DNA of 64,000 bases. Source: Alphaproteobacteria bacterium. Its GTDB lineage: Bacteria > Pseudomonadota > Alphaproteobacteria > Micavibrionales > UBA2020. Shown piece by piece: positions 34,475-42,957 of the stretch (position 1 is its first letter; the number at the start of each line of letters is the position of its first letter). The position numbers and the translations under genes are program-made. Below the pieces are notes generated by a model. It was given only the letters and a program-made list of their open reading frames with translations. It was not told the DNA's origin and ran no database searches. Location of the stretch: the NCBI GenBank assembly GCA_025934695.1, contig JAICWS010000001.1, positions 1,393,301 to 1,457,300 on the forward strand, in the 5' to 3' direction.

Positions 34475-35560
34475 ATGCCGCTCGACGCCCTCGCCAATAT
34501 CGCCGCGATGACGAAAGCCTGCACGCAGAAAGCGGCGGGCATCTGTGGCGACGATGTCGCCGTTAATACCAAGCAGCTCATGGGCCTCGAGCGCGGGCGT
34601 GGGGTTCCGGCGACGCTGAAGGTCATCAAGGGCTCGCTTCTCAATAAGGCCATCCTTATCCCCGTCGCCCTCACCGTCAGCGCTTTCGCGCCTTGGGCGG
34701 TGCTGCCGATGCTGGCGGTGGGCGGATTGCACCTTGCCTCGGAAGGAGCGCACAATCTTCTCGGCAAGGGGCACGGGCATGGCCACGGCCATGAAGGCCA
34801 TCAGCACGAGGCGAAGGAAACCGAGAAGGACAAAATCCGCGGCGCGCTGACCGTCGATTTCATCCTGTCGGCCGAGATCACCGTCTTGACGCTGAGCATG
34901 ATCGCGGCGCTGCCGCTGATCGGTCAGCTGGCCGTTCTCGCGGGAACCGGCGCGGCCATGACGCTGGGCATGTATGGGCTCATCGGCGGGCTCGTCAATA
35001 TGGACGGCGTCGGCAAGTGGCTGGAAGAACGCCAGGGCGACAATGCGCTCGCCAAAGCCGCGCGCGGCCTCGGCAAGGGTATCGGCAAGGTCATGCCGCA
35101 TATCATGAAAGGGATTTCCTTCGCGGGCACCGTCGCGCTCTTTATCATCGGCGGCGAACTGCTGCTGCATGGAATCCCCGGCGCGGAGCATATGGTGACG
35201 AGCGCTGTGGGCACGATGGTGGCCAACCCCGCCGTGCAGGGCGTAGCCGCATTTGTCGCCGAAACCGCGATCGGTTTTGCCGCCGGTTTCATGGCGATGC
35301 CGCTGATGGACAAGCTCGAGCCGAAGATCGATCAGGCCGCCGACTACGTGAAGAAACAATTCGCGAAACTCAAAGAGCGCTGCGCCGCGAAGAAAAAATC
35401 CAAGCCGAAGGCCGAGGCTTCTGCGCCTGCACCACAACTCTCGCCCTCGAAGCTTAAGGATCTCGCTGCCGCGCATGAGATGAACAAGGCCGCGCAGAAA
35501 CCCGCCAATGACGACAAGTCCGCGCCGCCCGCGCAAAAGCCTGCCGCGCCGAAGCCTTAA
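34475..35560 (+). CDS. DUF808/YedI family inner-membrane protein (paralogue 3, His-rich loop)
   Basis: 361 residues. Starts IAAMTKACTQKAAGICGDDV with GVPATLKVIKGSLLNKAIL; membrane segments include LTVSAFAPWAVLPMLAVGGL and GISFAGTVALFIIGGELLLH. The loop that is short and charged in the other copies is replaced by GKGHGHGHGHEGHQHE, a possible metal-binding stretch of the kind found in divalent-cation transporters. The C-terminus is Lys/Ala/Pro-rich. It lies 75 bp after paralogue 2 and may be co-transcribed. It abuts the convergent small basic gene with no gap. Confidence 0.85.
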   Translation: MPLDALANIAAMTKACTQKAAGICGDDVAVNTKQLMGLERGRGVPATLKVIKGSLLNKAILIPVALTVSAFAPWAVLPMLAVGGLHLASEGAHNLLGKGHGHGHGHEGHQHEAKETEKDKIRGALTVDFILSAEITVLTLSMIAALPLIGQLAVLAGTGAAMTLGMYGLIGGLVNMDGVGKWLEERQGDNALAKAARGLGKGIGKVMPHIMKGISFAGTVALFIIGGELLLHGIPGAEHMVTSAVGTMVANPAVQGVAAFVAETAIGFAAGFMAMPLMDKLEPKIDQAADYVKKQFAKLKERCAAKKKSKPKAEASAPAPQLSPSKLKDLAAAHEMNKAAQKPANDDKSAPPAQKPAAPKP

Positions 35561-35851
35561 TTAAAGTCCGAACGGAAAAATATAAGGATCGCCGCGCCTG
35601 CGCTCATGCTCGCGCCGTTTGCGGGTGGCGACATCGTGGAACACGCGTCCGGGCCGCGCGCGCCAGACCTTCTTGTAGCGCTTGCGCAGCCCCCTCAGAT
35701 CGTCGATCTCGTGAAAATAGCGGTCACTGTCCTTGTTCATCTCTCTCAGGCAGCGGTTGATCCGCGTCATATCACGGCGCAGGTCCTTCTCCGTCATGGT
35801 GCGGAAATCGGGATTGAGATCGGGGATGTCGAACTTCCGGGGCCGGTTCAT
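35561..35851 (-). CDS. small basic protein, paralogue of the gene at 39.2-39.6 kb
   Basis: 96 residues, strongly basic. Two blocks are shared with the 130-residue product at 39165-39557: N-terminal NPDFRTMTEKDLRRDMTRIN (there TPDFRHMNADELRRNLTTLN) and C-terminal LRKRYKKVWRARPGRVFHDV (there LRKKYKEVWRSRPRETFRDI). The conserved Arg/Lys/Trp pattern suggests nucleic-acid or phosphate binding but no known family is recognised. Convergent with DUF808 paralogue 3 and ending directly at its stop. Confidence 0.62.
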   Translation of the reverse strand: MNRPRKFDIPDLNPDFRTMTEKDLRRDMTRINRCLREMNKDSDRYFHEIDDLRGLRKRYKKVWRARPGRVFHDVATRKRREHERRRGDPYIFPFGL

Positions 35852-36017
35852 AGTTTAATCGCGGATGGTTTTACCAATTCGTCTTGCTTGTGAAATTCTA
35901 TCGCCGCCGTTCGTGGCGGCCAATAGCCCGCACGGAATGATTCGCGCCTTCACAGACAGCGGCATAAACCAAGCTATTGAATCACAATCATTACTCAAAA
36001 GGTTAACAGCTGGTTAA

Positions 36018-36047
36018 TTGACATAATATCGAATAGCGTGATACGAT
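36018..36047 (+). promoter_or_regulatory. TTGACATAA-type promoter for leucine-rich-repeat gene
   Basis: TTGACA (36018-36023) with TAA extension, 18-bp spacer, TACGAT (36042-36047). It lies in the 327-base gap 35852-36178, which holds no gene; the leader downstream is about 125 bases long. Confidence 0.6.
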
Positions 36048-36178
36048 TTTAGATAGGAAACGGTGTGCGTCTTGCGGCAGGAGCGGTTTTCAAGTTTTTG
36101 TTTCTCGCCCTCGGTCTTTCGCAGCACAGCGGCAAAACAAACGTCGGCTTTGAATGATATTCAAGGGAGATGTTTGTC

Positions 36179-37438
36179 ATGCAGCAGGACACAATCAGTG
36201 ACATCGGCAGCAACTTCTTCGCAGGTCCCCAACTGAGCGAGGCGGAACGGCTTCTCCAGAAACTGGGCGTCAATTATTCGAAAGATCAGGACGGCGCCAT
36301 GAAGGTCTGGGGCGACCTGGACCTGTCCAATAGGCATCTCGACCGCCTGCCCGACCTGTCCAGGGTCGAAGTCTCCGGGACCTTCTCCTGCGCCAACAAC
36401 AACCTGATCTCGCTGGAAGGCGCGCCGCAAAAGGTCGGCGGCTTCGACTGTTCGCACAACCGGCTGGAGGACCTCAAGGGCGCGCCGCAGCTCTGTATCG
36501 GCGATTTCAATTGCAGCAACAATCACCTGTCGACGCTGGAAGGCTGTCCCCGGAGCGTCTTCGGCAATTTCTCCTGCCAGTATAATAACCTGACATCGCT
36601 GGAAGGCGGTCCGGGCACGGCAGAGAACTACCACGCATTCGGCAACTTCCTGATGACGCTGCAAGGCGCGCCGCAAAAGGTCGATGGCAATTTCCTGGTG
36701 CAGAAAAACAAGCTGACCTCGCTCGAGCATGGTCCGGAAAACGTCAAAGGAAAATACTTCTGCTATGCGAACGACATCGAGGACAAAAGCTTCGCGCCCG
36801 CAACGTGCGGCGAGTTCCTGTCTTCCGATACTGCCTGGAACAAGGAGATGGAGCTGGCCGCCGCCGCGCGCAAACCGCTGGCACCCGGCATCGCGCCGTC
36901 GCAGACGAAACCGACCGCGAACGAGCCTGCGCCGGAGGAAACCGCGCCTTCGCAGATCCTCCCGGCGCCGAGCAGGTTTTCGCGCGCCAGCAATATCGCG
37001 GCGCTGCTGACCGCCAATGGCCTCAATGACATCGACGCCAGCAAAGTCAGCATCGCCGACGCCAGACTGGACGCGAACCAGGGGCTGCTGCTGAAGCTTC
37101 AAAGCGAACGCACGCTCCAGGTGAAAAAAGACGCCCAGGGCGATTTCATCGGCGCCGCGCCGGGCGAGACGAAGCCCTTTGACCGCAATGACGTCGCCGC
37201 CATCGTTTCCCTCGGCAAAAGCAAGGGCTGGCGCGAGGTGACGCTCTCGGGCAATGACCATGACAAATCGATGCTCTATTTCGAAGCCGCATCACAGGGG
37301 CTGCAAGTCAAAAATCCACCGGCAGCCGATGTCCTTTCCCGCTTCCGCGCGGAATATGATGCCGCCGGTCCCGCGCAGCCCATGCCGCCCGCGGCCGCGC
37401 ACCCCATGCGCCAGCGGCCATCGGCCCCCGGACGCTGA
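36179..37438 (+). CDS. leucine-rich-repeat protein with LPD7-like C-terminal domain
   Basis: 419 residues. Residues about 50-215 contain about seven repeats of 20-21 residues of the form F-C--N-L-SLEG-P--V-G (for example GTFSCANNNLISLEGAPQKV, GDFNCSNNHLSTLEGCP), a short LRR variant. A Pro/Glu-rich linker follows. The C-terminal part (about 265-395) has DRNDVAAIVSLGKSKGWREV with TLSGNDHDKSMLYFEAASQG, closely resembling LPD7, a domain of large polyvalent proteins and conjugative relaxases. No signal peptide. The ATG at 36179 has AGGGAGA eight bases upstream; an ATG at 36170 overlaps that site. Likely a binding protein; the combination is unusual. Confidence 0.72.
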   Translation: MQQDTISDIGSNFFAGPQLSEAERLLQKLGVNYSKDQDGAMKVWGDLDLSNRHLDRLPDLSRVEVSGTFSCANNNLISLEGAPQKVGGFDCSHNRLEDLKGAPQLCIGDFNCSNNHLSTLEGCPRSVFGNFSCQYNNLTSLEGGPGTAENYHAFGNFLMTLQGAPQKVDGNFLVQKNKLTSLEHGPENVKGKYFCYANDIEDKSFAPATCGEFLSSDTAWNKEMELAAAARKPLAPGIAPSQTKPTANEPAPEETAPSQILPAPSRFSRASNIAALLTANGLNDIDASKVSIADARLDANQGLLLKLQSERTLQVKKDAQGDFIGAAPGETKPFDRNDVAAIVSLGKSKGWREVTLSGNDHDKSMLYFEAASQGLQVKNPPAADVLSRFRAEYDAAGPAQPMPPAAAHPMRQRPSAPGR

Positions 37439-37449
37439 TTTTTCCGGTT

Positions 37450-38685
37450 TTAGGCTTTTGCGCCAAATTCACAGAGCTTGATCAGACCGGGCTCCATTTC
37501 CGACGCCAGATACTGCAGGCGCGTAGCAGGCCCGCCCGCGCCGGAGTCGTGGAACGTGCGCGACCAATGGCGCATTTTGACGCCCAGACCGCAGAGCATC
37601 GCGCCCGTGCCGATATAGCGGCCCTCGATCTCGTCCTTCAGGCGCTCGAAAGCGGCAGCGTTCATTTCGGTCCAGAAGGAGCTGAACGACGTGCGGAACA
37701 GCCGCAGGCGCTCACGGACCGTCGTAATTAGGAAGCCCAGCGCGTCCTCGACCCGCTTGCCGTGAGGCGAATGGCGAGCAGCCGCCGAGGCCTCGCGCAG
37801 CCATAGCCCGCAGCGCGTCAGCTGCGGCGTGATGGCTTCGAAATTGTGCTGGTAATAGGCAACGGACAGAAATACGTCGGCATAGCGTTCGAGAAAAGCC
37901 GGGATATTCTCGACCGCGATGCCCGTCTTCCGCGATATCTGCTTGAGCTTTTCCGCCACGCGCGCGCGGTCGGGATCGCGGAACATCCGGATCAGACCCT
38001 GGCGGTCGCCGATATGAGCGCCGTCGTTGCCGAAGATCGCGCGCACCAGCGGCAGCGTGAATTCGGGGGTATATTTGTCGAGCCGCGTCTTCATCGTCTC
38101 TGACAACTCCAGCGCGCCGTCATCGACCGCGATTCCCATTCGCCGCAGGTTCATGCGCAGCGAATAGACGTCGTAGCTGTGCAGGTCGGACAGGCGGCGG
38201 ATCAGCTTCTGGTCGTCCGGAAAACGCGGAAAGGCTTCGTGGATGTGGTCGGGCTTCACCTGCAGGCTGCCCGAAGTCCTGTCGGTATGAAGCTCGACCA
38301 TCGTTTCGAGCTTTGCGGTCTTGATCAGCCGCGCGCCGCGCAGCGTCGTGCTGGACAAGGGCACCAGCGTGAGGGGTAGCCGGTCCATGACGTCCCAGCT
38401 GTCGATCATTTCCTGCAGCGCGGGAGCCAGGACCGTCGGTTCGTCGTCGCCATCCATGCCGCCGGACTCGACCGGGACGCCGCGGACATCGAGGCCGCGC
38501 CCGTCCTTCAGGCGGAACCGCGGGCTGCGGCCTTCGCCCGGGCGCGGGAAAAAAACCTCGTCGACGTCCTGCGGCCCGAAGGGATAATGCTCTTCCGCCG
38601 TCGCCGCCTGTGTTCCCTTTTTGCGCTTCAAATCATCGAACTGCGCCTGCATAATGGCGCGCACGATCGCAGTATTGAATTTCAT
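37450..38685 (-). CDS. hypothetical protein, 411 aa
   Basis: Family not recognised. Soluble and helix-rich. The first part has RAIMQAQFDDLKRKKGTQAA and a Pro-rich FFPRPGEGRSPRFRLKDGRG, the middle DRLPLTLVPLSSTTLRGARL, and the last third is helical with YADVFLSVAYYQHNFEAITP and LRLFRTSFSSFWTEMNAAAF. Start MKFNTAI was preferred because a purine-rich GCGGGGG lies a few bases upstream; an ATG at 38739 would add 18 residues. It converges with the leucine-rich-repeat gene 12 bp away. Confidence 0.62.
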   Translation of the reverse strand: MKFNTAIVRAIMQAQFDDLKRKKGTQAATAEEHYPFGPQDVDEVFFPRPGEGRSPRFRLKDGRGLDVRGVPVESGGMDGDDEPTVLAPALQEMIDSWDVMDRLPLTLVPLSSTTLRGARLIKTAKLETMVELHTDRTSGSLQVKPDHIHEAFPRFPDDQKLIRRLSDLHSYDVYSLRMNLRRMGIAVDDGALELSETMKTRLDKYTPEFTLPLVRAIFGNDGAHIGDRQGLIRMFRDPDRARVAEKLKQISRKTGIAVENIPAFLERYADVFLSVAYYQHNFEAITPQLTRCGLWLREASAAARHSPHGKRVEDALGFLITTVRERLRLFRTSFSSFWTEMNAAAFERLKDEIEGRYIGTGAMLCGLGVKMRHWSRTFHDSGAGGPATRLQYLASEMEPGLIKLCEFGAKA

Positions 38686-38929
38686 TATTGCCCCCGCTTC
38701 CCCGATTGCGCGGCGAAGCGCCTTCCGGAGAATCCCCATTCAGTCTCATGTCCGCACTCTAAAGGATATTTTAACGCGCAGCCAAATAACGTTCGCTTAA
38801 GTTTGGCGCGTATTTGAACTGGATTTGAAGCGCATTTTATCGAGTTGCGGACGGCGGCAAAAAATGTAGCAGATTCAATGGCCAACAAGGGTCTTTCCTT
38901 GCGCGCCGAACCTCCGCATAATCATCGGG

Positions 38930-39163
38930 ATGGAAGATGATCCGCATACAGAAAAATTGCGCGAGCAGATCCGCGAGGAGCTGGGCGCCCGTCCGGTGGA
39001 CCGACGCCGCGCCGGTCCGCTCGGACAGTTCTTTGCCTGGCTCTGCATTGCGACGCCCTTCATCGCCTATGCGGTGGTCATCTACCGCTCGCATAATTTT
39101 CACGATATGTCGGAGTTCTGGCGCTGGTTCCAGGCATGCCTGAAGACGAAATGCCCGGATTAG
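38930..39163 (+). CDS. small single-pass membrane protein
   Basis: 77 residues: a charged N-terminus (DDPHTEKLREQIREELGARP), one hydrophobic helix at about 30-50 (LGQFFAWLCIATPFIAYAVV), then a short tail with two cysteines (WFQACLKTKCPD). No ribosome-binding site is obvious and no family is recognised; it is accepted because the composition fits a real membrane protein and no other frame here is better. It meets the convergent gene one base after its stop. Confidence 0.5.
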   Translation: MEDDPHTEKLREQIREELGARPVDRRRAGPLGQFFAWLCIATPFIAYAVVIYRSHNFHDMSEFWRWFQACLKTKCPD

Positions 39164-39164
39164 G

Positions 39165-39557
39165 CTAGCGCCCGAAGGTCCAGCCCCGGGATTTTGGCTT
39201 GCGTTGCGCGCGCTCGGCGATGTCACGGAATGTTTCGCGCGGACGGCTGCGCCAGACCTCTTTATATTTTTTACGAAGCCCCTCTGCTTCCGAAGCGAGG
39301 CCGTGCCCCAGCAGCCAGGCGCCGCGGTCATCGACCGATCCCGGCATGTCGGCGAGACGCGTGACAAGCGCCGCCGAGGGAAAGGCCGCCGCCGCCCGTT
39401 CCGCCCCCGCCGTTCCTTCGCGCCAGAGGGCGAGGTGCCGCGTATCCCCCGACGCTTGGAACCGGCGCAGGTCGCGCACGAGGAAGTTCAGCGTCGTCAG
39501 GTTGCGCCGCAGCTCATCGGCATTCATGTGGCGGAAATCGGGCGTGAAATCAGACAT
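39165..39557 (-). CDS. basic protein, paralogue of the gene at 35.6-35.9 kb
   Basis: 130 residues. N-terminal TPDFRHMNADELRRNLTTLN and C-terminal LRKKYKEVWRSRPRETFRDI match the 96-residue paralogue; a 35-residue insertion (about 45-90, Ala-rich) separates them here. The start MSDFTPDF was chosen to match the paralogue; an upstream ATG at 39605 is possible. No ribosome-binding site is visible. A partial promoter-like TTCACATAA lies at 39624-39616 on the minus strand. Function unknown. Confidence 0.58.
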   Translation of the reverse strand: MSDFTPDFRHMNADELRRNLTTLNFLVRDLRRFQASGDTRHLALWREGTAGAERAAAAFPSAALVTRLADMPGSVDDRGAWLLGHGLASEAEGLRKKYKEVWRSRPRETFRDIAERAQRKPKSRGWTFGR

Positions 39558-39780
39558 GGGGGCGACACTATACCCATCGTGCTCCCGGCGCAATCCTTCT
39601 GACAAATTGCATTAATTATGTGAAAGATTGACACATGAAAAAACGATCCCCTTGAAACTCACCCAATCCGCCCGAAATCACAGGCACGCGAAACCCGCAT
39701 TTCGAGCGCATTTGCTTGCATTCGCGCCATTTTGATGCGACATGAAGTGCATGAATCCAGTCAAAGAAGGAAAAGCCCCG

Positions 39781-41796
39781 ATGTCATCCGCACAGCCGGC
39801 GAAAAGCCAGGCTCCCGAAGCCGTCACCCATAACGATATGGCCAACGCCCTGCGCGCCCTGTCGATGGACGCGGTGCAGAAGGCCAATTCCGGCCATCCT
39901 GGCATGCCGATGGGCATGGCCGATGTCGCGACGGTACTCTTCACCCAATTCATGAAATTCGACCCGAGCCTGCCGACCTGGCCCGATCGGGACCGTTTTA
40001 TCCTGTCCGCCGGCCATGGCTCGATGCTGCTCTACTCGATCCTGCACCTGACGGGCTACGAGAAGATGACGCTCGACCAGCTCAAGAACTTCCGCCAGCT
40101 CCACAGTCTGACCGCAGGCCACCCGGAAGTGATGCCGGAAGCGGGCATCGAGACGACGACCGGCCCCCTGGGCCAGGGCATCTCGAACGCCGTCGGTTTC
40201 GCGCTGGCTGAGCGCATGCTGAACGCGCGCTTCGGCAACGACCTCGTCAACCATTACACCTACGTCATCTGCTCGGACGGCGACCTGATGGAAGGCATCA
40301 GCCATGAGGCCTGCTCGCTCGCGGGCCACCTGGGCCTCGGCAAGCTGATCGCCCTCTACGACGACAACGCCATTTCGATCGACGGCCCGACCTCGCTGTC
40401 CTTCACCGACGATACGCGCAAGCGCTTCGAGGCTTACGGCTGGGAAACCTTCGAAGTCGACGGCCACAACCCCGAGCAGATTTCGAAAGCGATTGCGGCC
40501 GCGCAAATGAACCTCGCCAAGCCGAGCCTGATCGCCTGCAAAACGAAAATCGGCTACGGCGCGCCCACCAAGCAGGGCTCCGCTTCGTCCCACGGCTCGC
40601 CGCTCGGCGACGAGGAAATCGCGGGCGCGCGCAAGAATCTCGGCTGGAGCCATGCGCCGTTCGAAGTGCCGGGCCCGGTGCTCGCCGCCTGGCGCACCGC
40701 CGGCCAGCACAGCCAGAAGGACCGCAAGAACTGGCAGGCGCGCCTCGACCAGATGAGCGGCGACAAACGCGAACTGTTCGACCGCATGCAGAAAGGCGAC
40801 GTGGCGAAAACCATCGAGCCGCTGATCGAGAACTTCAAAAAGAAAATGACCGCCGAAGCGCCCAAGATCGCGACGCGCGCGGCCTCGGGCAAAGTCCTCG
40901 AAGCGCTCGTGCCCGTGCTGCCCGAACTCATCGGCGGCTCGGCCGACCTGACGGGCTCGAACCTGACGCTCGTGAAAGACATGGGCAAGGTCTCGAAGGC
41001 CGATTATTCCGGCCGCTACGTGTACTACGGCGTGCGCGAGCACGGCATGGCCGCGGCCATGAACGGCATGGCGCTGCACAAGGGGCTGATCCCTTACGGC
41101 GGAACCTTCCTGTCCTTCACCGATTACTGCCGGCCCTCCATCCGCCTCTCCGCCATCATGAAGCAGCGCGTCGTTTACGTGATGACGCATGACTCCATCG
41201 GTCTCGGCGAAGACGGCCCCACGCACCAGCCCGTCGAGCACCTGGCGGCTCTCCGCGCCATTCCGAACGTGCTGGTGTTGCGTCCCTGCGACGTGATCGA
41301 GACGGCGGAATGCTGGCAGATCGCGCTCGAGCACACGACGGGTCCAAGCATTCTCGTACTGACGCGCCAGAACCTGCCGCTCGTGCGCAAGGAAGGCAGC
41401 AGCGAAAACATCTCGAAAAAAGGCGCCTATATCCTGGCCGAAGCCTCGTCGCAGCCGGTCGCGACGCTCTGGGCCACCGGCTCGGAAATCGAGATCGCGC
41501 TCAAAGCCCGTGACATGCTGGAAGCCGCTGCCATTCCGACCCGCGTCGTTTCCGCGCCCTCGCTGGAACTGTTCGCGAAGCAGGATGAAAAATACCAGGC
41601 CTCGCTCACCCACGGCTCGAAGGTCGCCGTGGCCTGCGAAGCCGCCATCCGCCAAGGCTGGGACCATATCATTGGCCGCGACGGCATCTTCGTCGGCATG
41701 AAGTCCTTCGGCGAAAGCGCGCCCTACCAGGAACTCTACAAGCACTTCGGCATCACGGCCGAGGCGATTGTGGAAGCGGTGAAGAAGAAGGTTTGA
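39781..41796 (+). CDS. tkt: transketolase
   Basis: 671 residues. Thiamine-diphosphate enzyme of the pentose phosphate and Calvin-type pathways. N-terminal ANALRALSMDAVQKANSGHP with GMPMGMADVATVL, the ThDP/Mg site SDGDLMEGISHEACSLAGHL followed by LIALYDDNAISIDG, the pyrimidine domain motif HDSIGLGEDGPTHQPVEHLA, and FGESAPYQELYKHFGIT near the end are all present. Start MSSAQPAK is preceded by AAGAAGGA; an ATG at 39742 would add 13 residues. It heads a set with gap, fba and thiE on the same strand, interrupted by accessory genes. Confidence 0.97.
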   Translation: MSSAQPAKSQAPEAVTHNDMANALRALSMDAVQKANSGHPGMPMGMADVATVLFTQFMKFDPSLPTWPDRDRFILSAGHGSMLLYSILHLTGYEKMTLDQLKNFRQLHSLTAGHPEVMPEAGIETTTGPLGQGISNAVGFALAERMLNARFGNDLVNHYTYVICSDGDLMEGISHEACSLAGHLGLGKLIALYDDNAISIDGPTSLSFTDDTRKRFEAYGWETFEVDGHNPEQISKAIAAAQMNLAKPSLIACKTKIGYGAPTKQGSASSHGSPLGDEEIAGARKNLGWSHAPFEVPGPVLAAWRTAGQHSQKDRKNWQARLDQMSGDKRELFDRMQKGDVAKTIEPLIENFKKKMTAEAPKIATRAASGKVLEALVPVLPELIGGSADLTGSNLTLVKDMGKVSKADYSGRYVYYGVREHGMAAAMNGMALHKGLIPYGGTFLSFTDYCRPSIRLSAIMKQRVVYVMTHDSIGLGEDGPTHQPVEHLAALRAIPNVLVLRPCDVIETAECWQIALEHTTGPSILVLTRQNLPLVRKEGSSENISKKGAYILAEASSQPVATLWATGSEIEIALKARDMLEAAAIPTRVVSAPSLELFAKQDEKYQASLTHGSKVAVACEAAIRQGWDHIIGRDGIFVGMKSFGESAPYQELYKHFGITAEAIVEAVKKKV

Positions 41797-41828
41797 TTTT
41801 TTAGCCTCTGCGGCTAATCCCTAGCAGT

Positions 41829-41945
41829 CGTCATGCCCGCGAAGGCGGGCATCCAGTACCGTTGTCATCAAAACGCCATTCTCGGCCCCATGCATCGCCG
41901 GCTGTTAAACTACGGTACTGGGTCCCCGCCTTCGCGGGGATGACA
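41829..41945. repeat. paired inverted hairpin element (CGTCATnCCCGCGAA type)
   Basis: Left unit 41829-41860 (CGTCATGCCCGCGAAGGCGG...CCAGTACC) and right unit 41914-41945 are inverted copies of about 32 bp separated by 53 bp; each unit is itself a hairpin (CCCGC GAAG GCGGG). It fills the gap between tkt and a convergent gene and could act as a bidirectional terminator. Confidence 0.85.
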
Positions 41946-42821
41946 TTAGGGGTTTTGTCGCGCCAGTTCTGTCTTCTTCCGCAGCAGCCTCTCCTCCACC
42001 TTCTCCGCCGTCTTGGGCGACGCGACCCAGAACATCGGCGCTTTGGCGAGGCTGTCGATGCGCTTCAGCCGGTCGCCATGGCCGGGCATTTCGCGCGCCT
42101 GCTTGGCGGGCAGCCCTTCGCCGATGTGCTTTTGCTGAAGGAAGAAATTGATGTCGTCGACATTGAAGCCGCTGGTGACGCCGAGATGCGCGTTATACAT
42201 TTCCTCGGCGTTGGTCTTGTCGAACTTGACATCTTTGAGAGCCGGGTTCAACCGCACAAGCCTGTTCCAGCTTTTCTTCAACTGCGGCGGCGGCGCGATC
42301 TTTTCCAGCACATCCCAGAAATACCGGCGCTCCTTGCCCGTTAGCAGCGGCTTGGCCAGCGCGATCATTTCGCGCGACATGCGGTCTTCATATTCGGGCG
42401 CCGTGTAATTGCCGGGAATGCGGTAGCGCCCCGCGATGCCGCGCAGATGGTTCTGGGTCTGGAATTCCAGCGCCGGGTGGCGAGTGTGCTCGTCGCCTGG
42501 GCGGCGGCTGGCCATGTTGAAGGCGCGCGAGATCGACAGCGAATGGGGCGTGCGTTTTGGCGTCGTGATCGACGCCATGTCGAACTTCCCGTCGAGACGG
42601 CCGAAAGGATAACCGTCGGAAAAATGCGCAATGTCGCTGACGACCTTGCCGTTCTGCGCGAAGTCGGCGCTGGTGCTGTCCTCGAACGACACGGTGAAAA
42701 TGGCGCCCCGCGCCGGGTCTACGCCCTGGCACTCGATATCGTTGATGATCGCGGTGCTGCCGCCTTTGAAATGCACCTTGTCGCCTGCCTTTGCCGTCGC
42801 CAAATCCACCGTCCGCGCCAT
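41946..42821 (-). CDS. hypothetical protein, 291 aa
   Basis: Family not recognised. Soluble. The N-terminal 60 residues look like a small beta barrel (GDKVHFKGGSTAIINDIECQ, GAIFTVSFEDSTSADF); the rest is helical and charged (LLTGKERRYFWDVLEKIAPP; KTAEKVEERLLRKKTELARQ). Its own promoter is upstream and the stop coincides with the end of a repeat element. It separates tkt from gap on the opposite strand. Confidence 0.62.
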   Translation of the reverse strand: MARTVDLATAKAGDKVHFKGGSTAIINDIECQGVDPARGAIFTVSFEDSTSADFAQNGKVVSDIAHFSDGYPFGRLDGKFDMASITTPKRTPHSLSISRAFNMASRRPGDEHTRHPALEFQTQNHLRGIAGRYRIPGNYTAPEYEDRMSREMIALAKPLLTGKERRYFWDVLEKIAPPPQLKKSWNRLVRLNPALKDVKFDKTNAEEMYNAHLGVTSGFNVDDINFFLQQKHIGEGLPAKQAREMPGHGDRLKRIDSLAKAPMFWVASPKTAEKVEERLLRKKTELARQNP

Positions 42822-42855
42822 TGGGAAACATCCTTGTTATTGAAAACAAGTGGCT

Positions 42856-42884
42856 TGTTTACGGAAATAATTTTCCTATGTCAA
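42856..42884 (-). promoter_or_regulatory. promoter, TTGACATAG variant
   Basis: Minus strand: TTGACA (42884-42879) followed by TAG, 17-bp spacer, TAAACA (42861-42856), 35 bp before the start codon of the 291-residue protein. Confidence 0.5.
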
Positions 42885-42957
42885 GACGGATAAAAACGTC
42901 CTAAAACAGTGGCGGTGGGAAAGCCGTGTTTTAGCTTATTAGAGAGGGAATAAATTC

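Noticed and set aside
36049-36273. 74-residue minus-strand frame before the LRR gene
   Set aside because: Overlaps the LRR start and its ribosome-binding site; composition is shadow-like.
39784-41745. 653-residue open frame antisense to tkt
   Set aside because: Shadow of tkt; no family motif and no separate start signals.
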